Shown here one piece after another: positions 63,901-64,000 of a DNA stretch of 64,000 nt. The position numbers and the translations under genes were made by a program. A model generated the notes under the pieces. That model did no database searches. It was not told the origin of the DNA and saw nothing but the letters and a program-made list of their open reading frames with translations. The stretch's first letter is position 1, and each line of letters starts with the position of its first letter. Origin of the DNA: an uncultured Steroidobacter sp. (GTDB taxonomy: Bacteria > Pseudomonadota > Gammaproteobacteria > Steroidobacterales > Steroidobacteraceae); NCBI GenBank assembly GCA_946478975.1, contig CAMLEO010000002.1:1-64000 (forward strand), in the 5' to 3' direction.

Positions 63901-64000
63901 ATTGATGAAACAAGCCGACATCGCGATGTATCACGCCAAGGCGGAGGGCAAGAACAATTTCCAGTTCTATTCCGACGCGCTGAACCGCCATACCCTCGAA
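60914..64000 (+). CDS. Two-component-type beta-propeller sensor fused to GGDEF diguanylate cyclase, runs off the window
   Basis: 1029 residues are visible without a stop. A signal or anchor segment lies at about 1-28, then two seven-bladed-type ligand-binding propeller regions (about 40-680) with repeated DGFLWVGSQIGLARWDG / GRLWIGTNSGGL-type blades. A Y_Y_Y domain follows (about 700-790), then a transmembrane helix (about 801-822), a short coiled coil (RQRELERQIAERTASLNQR) and the GGDEF domain (from about 855). G937-GDEF-F941 is intact, and an inhibitory I-site RESD (928-931) lies 5 residues before it. The last residues, FQFYSDALNRHTLE, resemble the linker to an EAL domain in GGDEF-EAL proteins, so a phosphodiesterase domain may follow outside the window. 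It is likely a periplasmic sensor controlling cyclic-di-GMP. Confidence 0.93.
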   Translation, partial: MIEFAKLLRLICVGAVAILAAAVSAAAAEPDRWAALVDTVFTRVGGNELPASADVSALAEDGDGFLWVGSQIGLARWDGYHFRIYRPSADVPGALPDTYVMALHTDPQGRLWIGTNSGGLALHDRDRNRFIVYGAGSNGSSHVSVNAIADDGAGGLWVGTGAGLDHLDPDTGVVRHLDHEANDSGYSPNHRVLALCLDRSGTLWVGTSIGLARLPKGANHLSAMSLPSKSDQASRVSALFEDSAGRMWIGTHGHGASLIDVGASAARPVQETSDIASSTLAGESVRAIEEIRPGIIWLGTDSQGIVAVDTDGFRTRRIRHDAALPSSLGDGAVFAIHRDRSGLVWVGTDRSLNRHNAAQTAVSTIFGAASRNDGISVADVAAVLEMPNGLIWLGLGNNGIDVIDPAGARVAALRPNPEQPERALPKKYVTAFALANSDVYIGTRQGLYRADSAARGVVRVSVPQRLPADDVSTLLNDDGVLWVGGIGGLRALNLGGDNSAERIRFATTAALTDQRITMVARAADGGLWVATENGLNRLDFHSRTVEHIAADRADPQALPVGYVASLLLDRRGRLWVGTLGGGIGVLQVDEHNRRPRFHRLGLAQGLHNNSIDQLLEDAQGRIWASTDDGIAVIDPDTFAIRVLQNADGVAIQVHWAPAGARTSAGELLFGGAGGVTLIRPDRLTEWSYRPPIVITGVRVGGKPAAAPLTIRPDANSLAVEFAALDYSAPERNRYAYRLEGYDKDWVETDANQRVAAYTNLAPGNYILRLRGSNRDGAWTETTVPLPVQVVPAWFQTLGFRILLGLTGLALLAGSMHVRTAYLRHRQRELERQIAERTASLNQRTDELQESQRQLELIAYFDTLTRLPNRRRFKDELGRLISSMQGTRRGFALMMMDLDRFKQINDTLGHEAGDQLLQEAAARFKTCVRESDVLARLGGDEFVVLLPDAQGRERAERVAREMLAVIGRPFALAGHDFRVTASIGISLYPLDGADEQTLMKQADIAMYHAKAEGKNNFQFYSDALNRHTLE

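Noticed and set aside
62408..63991. 527-codon minus-strand frame opposite the GGDEF protein
   Set aside because: The plus strand carries propeller, Y_Y_Y and GGDEF motifs across the same stretch. The antisense product is a shadow.

Overview
The window is high-GC DNA from a Gram-negative bacterium. TonB-dependent receptors, Tat-exported glycosidases, a FucP-type symporter, a serine/threonine kinase paired with an ECF sigma factor, and a giant RHS protein together suggest a soil- or biofilm-type gammaproteobacterium near Steroidobacter/Xanthomonadales. That placement is inference; no rRNA or marker gene is present. I saw no tRNA, rRNA, CRISPR array, transposase or prophage, and no gap between genes exceeds 300 bases.

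Layout. (1) 1-14258: the start of a nitrilase-family hydrolase gene cut by the window edge, then a 4595-residue RHS/YD-repeat protein, both on the minus strand. (2) 14395-18395: a GNAT acetyltransferase, a secreted M36 metalloprotease, a VOC-DUF3052 pair, and a small divergent helix-turn-helix protein. (3) 18545-22769: a secreted M35 protease, a secreted stand-alone homologue of that protease's N-terminal domain, and an M6 (InhA-like) protease. With M36, this makes three different secreted zinc-protease families in about 8 kb. (4) 22797-25065: a strong terminator, a MEKHLA-domain gene remnant, and a divergent ECF sigma factor / membrane Ser/Thr kinase pair. (5) 25215-41471: a 5418-residue exported mosaic protein with a complete vanadium haloperoxidase-type active-site set, a zincin motif, calcium-binding-like loops, beta-propellers and IPT/TIG-like repeats, followed by a DUF488 gene. 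(6) 42124-51079: a fucoside-utilisation locus. One minus-strand operon holds a TonB receptor, a GH29 alpha-L-fucosidase, a FucP-type symporter and an enolase-superfamily sugar-acid dehydratase. A divergent IclR regulator and a second GH29 enzyme follow. (7) 51201-52682: an RNB-domain ribonuclease. (8) 52734-59677: a second glycan locus with an MFS transporter, a GH31 glycosidase, a TonB receptor and a divergent FCD-type GntR regulator. (9) 59732-64000: a DUF5996 gene and the start of a propeller-sensor GGDEF protein that runs off the window.

How the parts fit. The two glycan loci each look like a self-contained unit: outer-membrane uptake, exo-glycosidase, inner-membrane symporter and regulator, with overlapping stop and start codons. 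Each also carries its own repeated DNA elements. These are tandem 13-mers at 18-19 bp spacing in both fucosidase-locus promoters, and TTGGCCAA/ATTGG-type elements on both sides of the gntR gene. The exported proteases, the haloperoxidase-containing giant and the RHS giant suggest a strongly secretory, competitive or scavenging lifestyle. The kinase/ECF pair is the obvious candidate regulator of its large neighbour.
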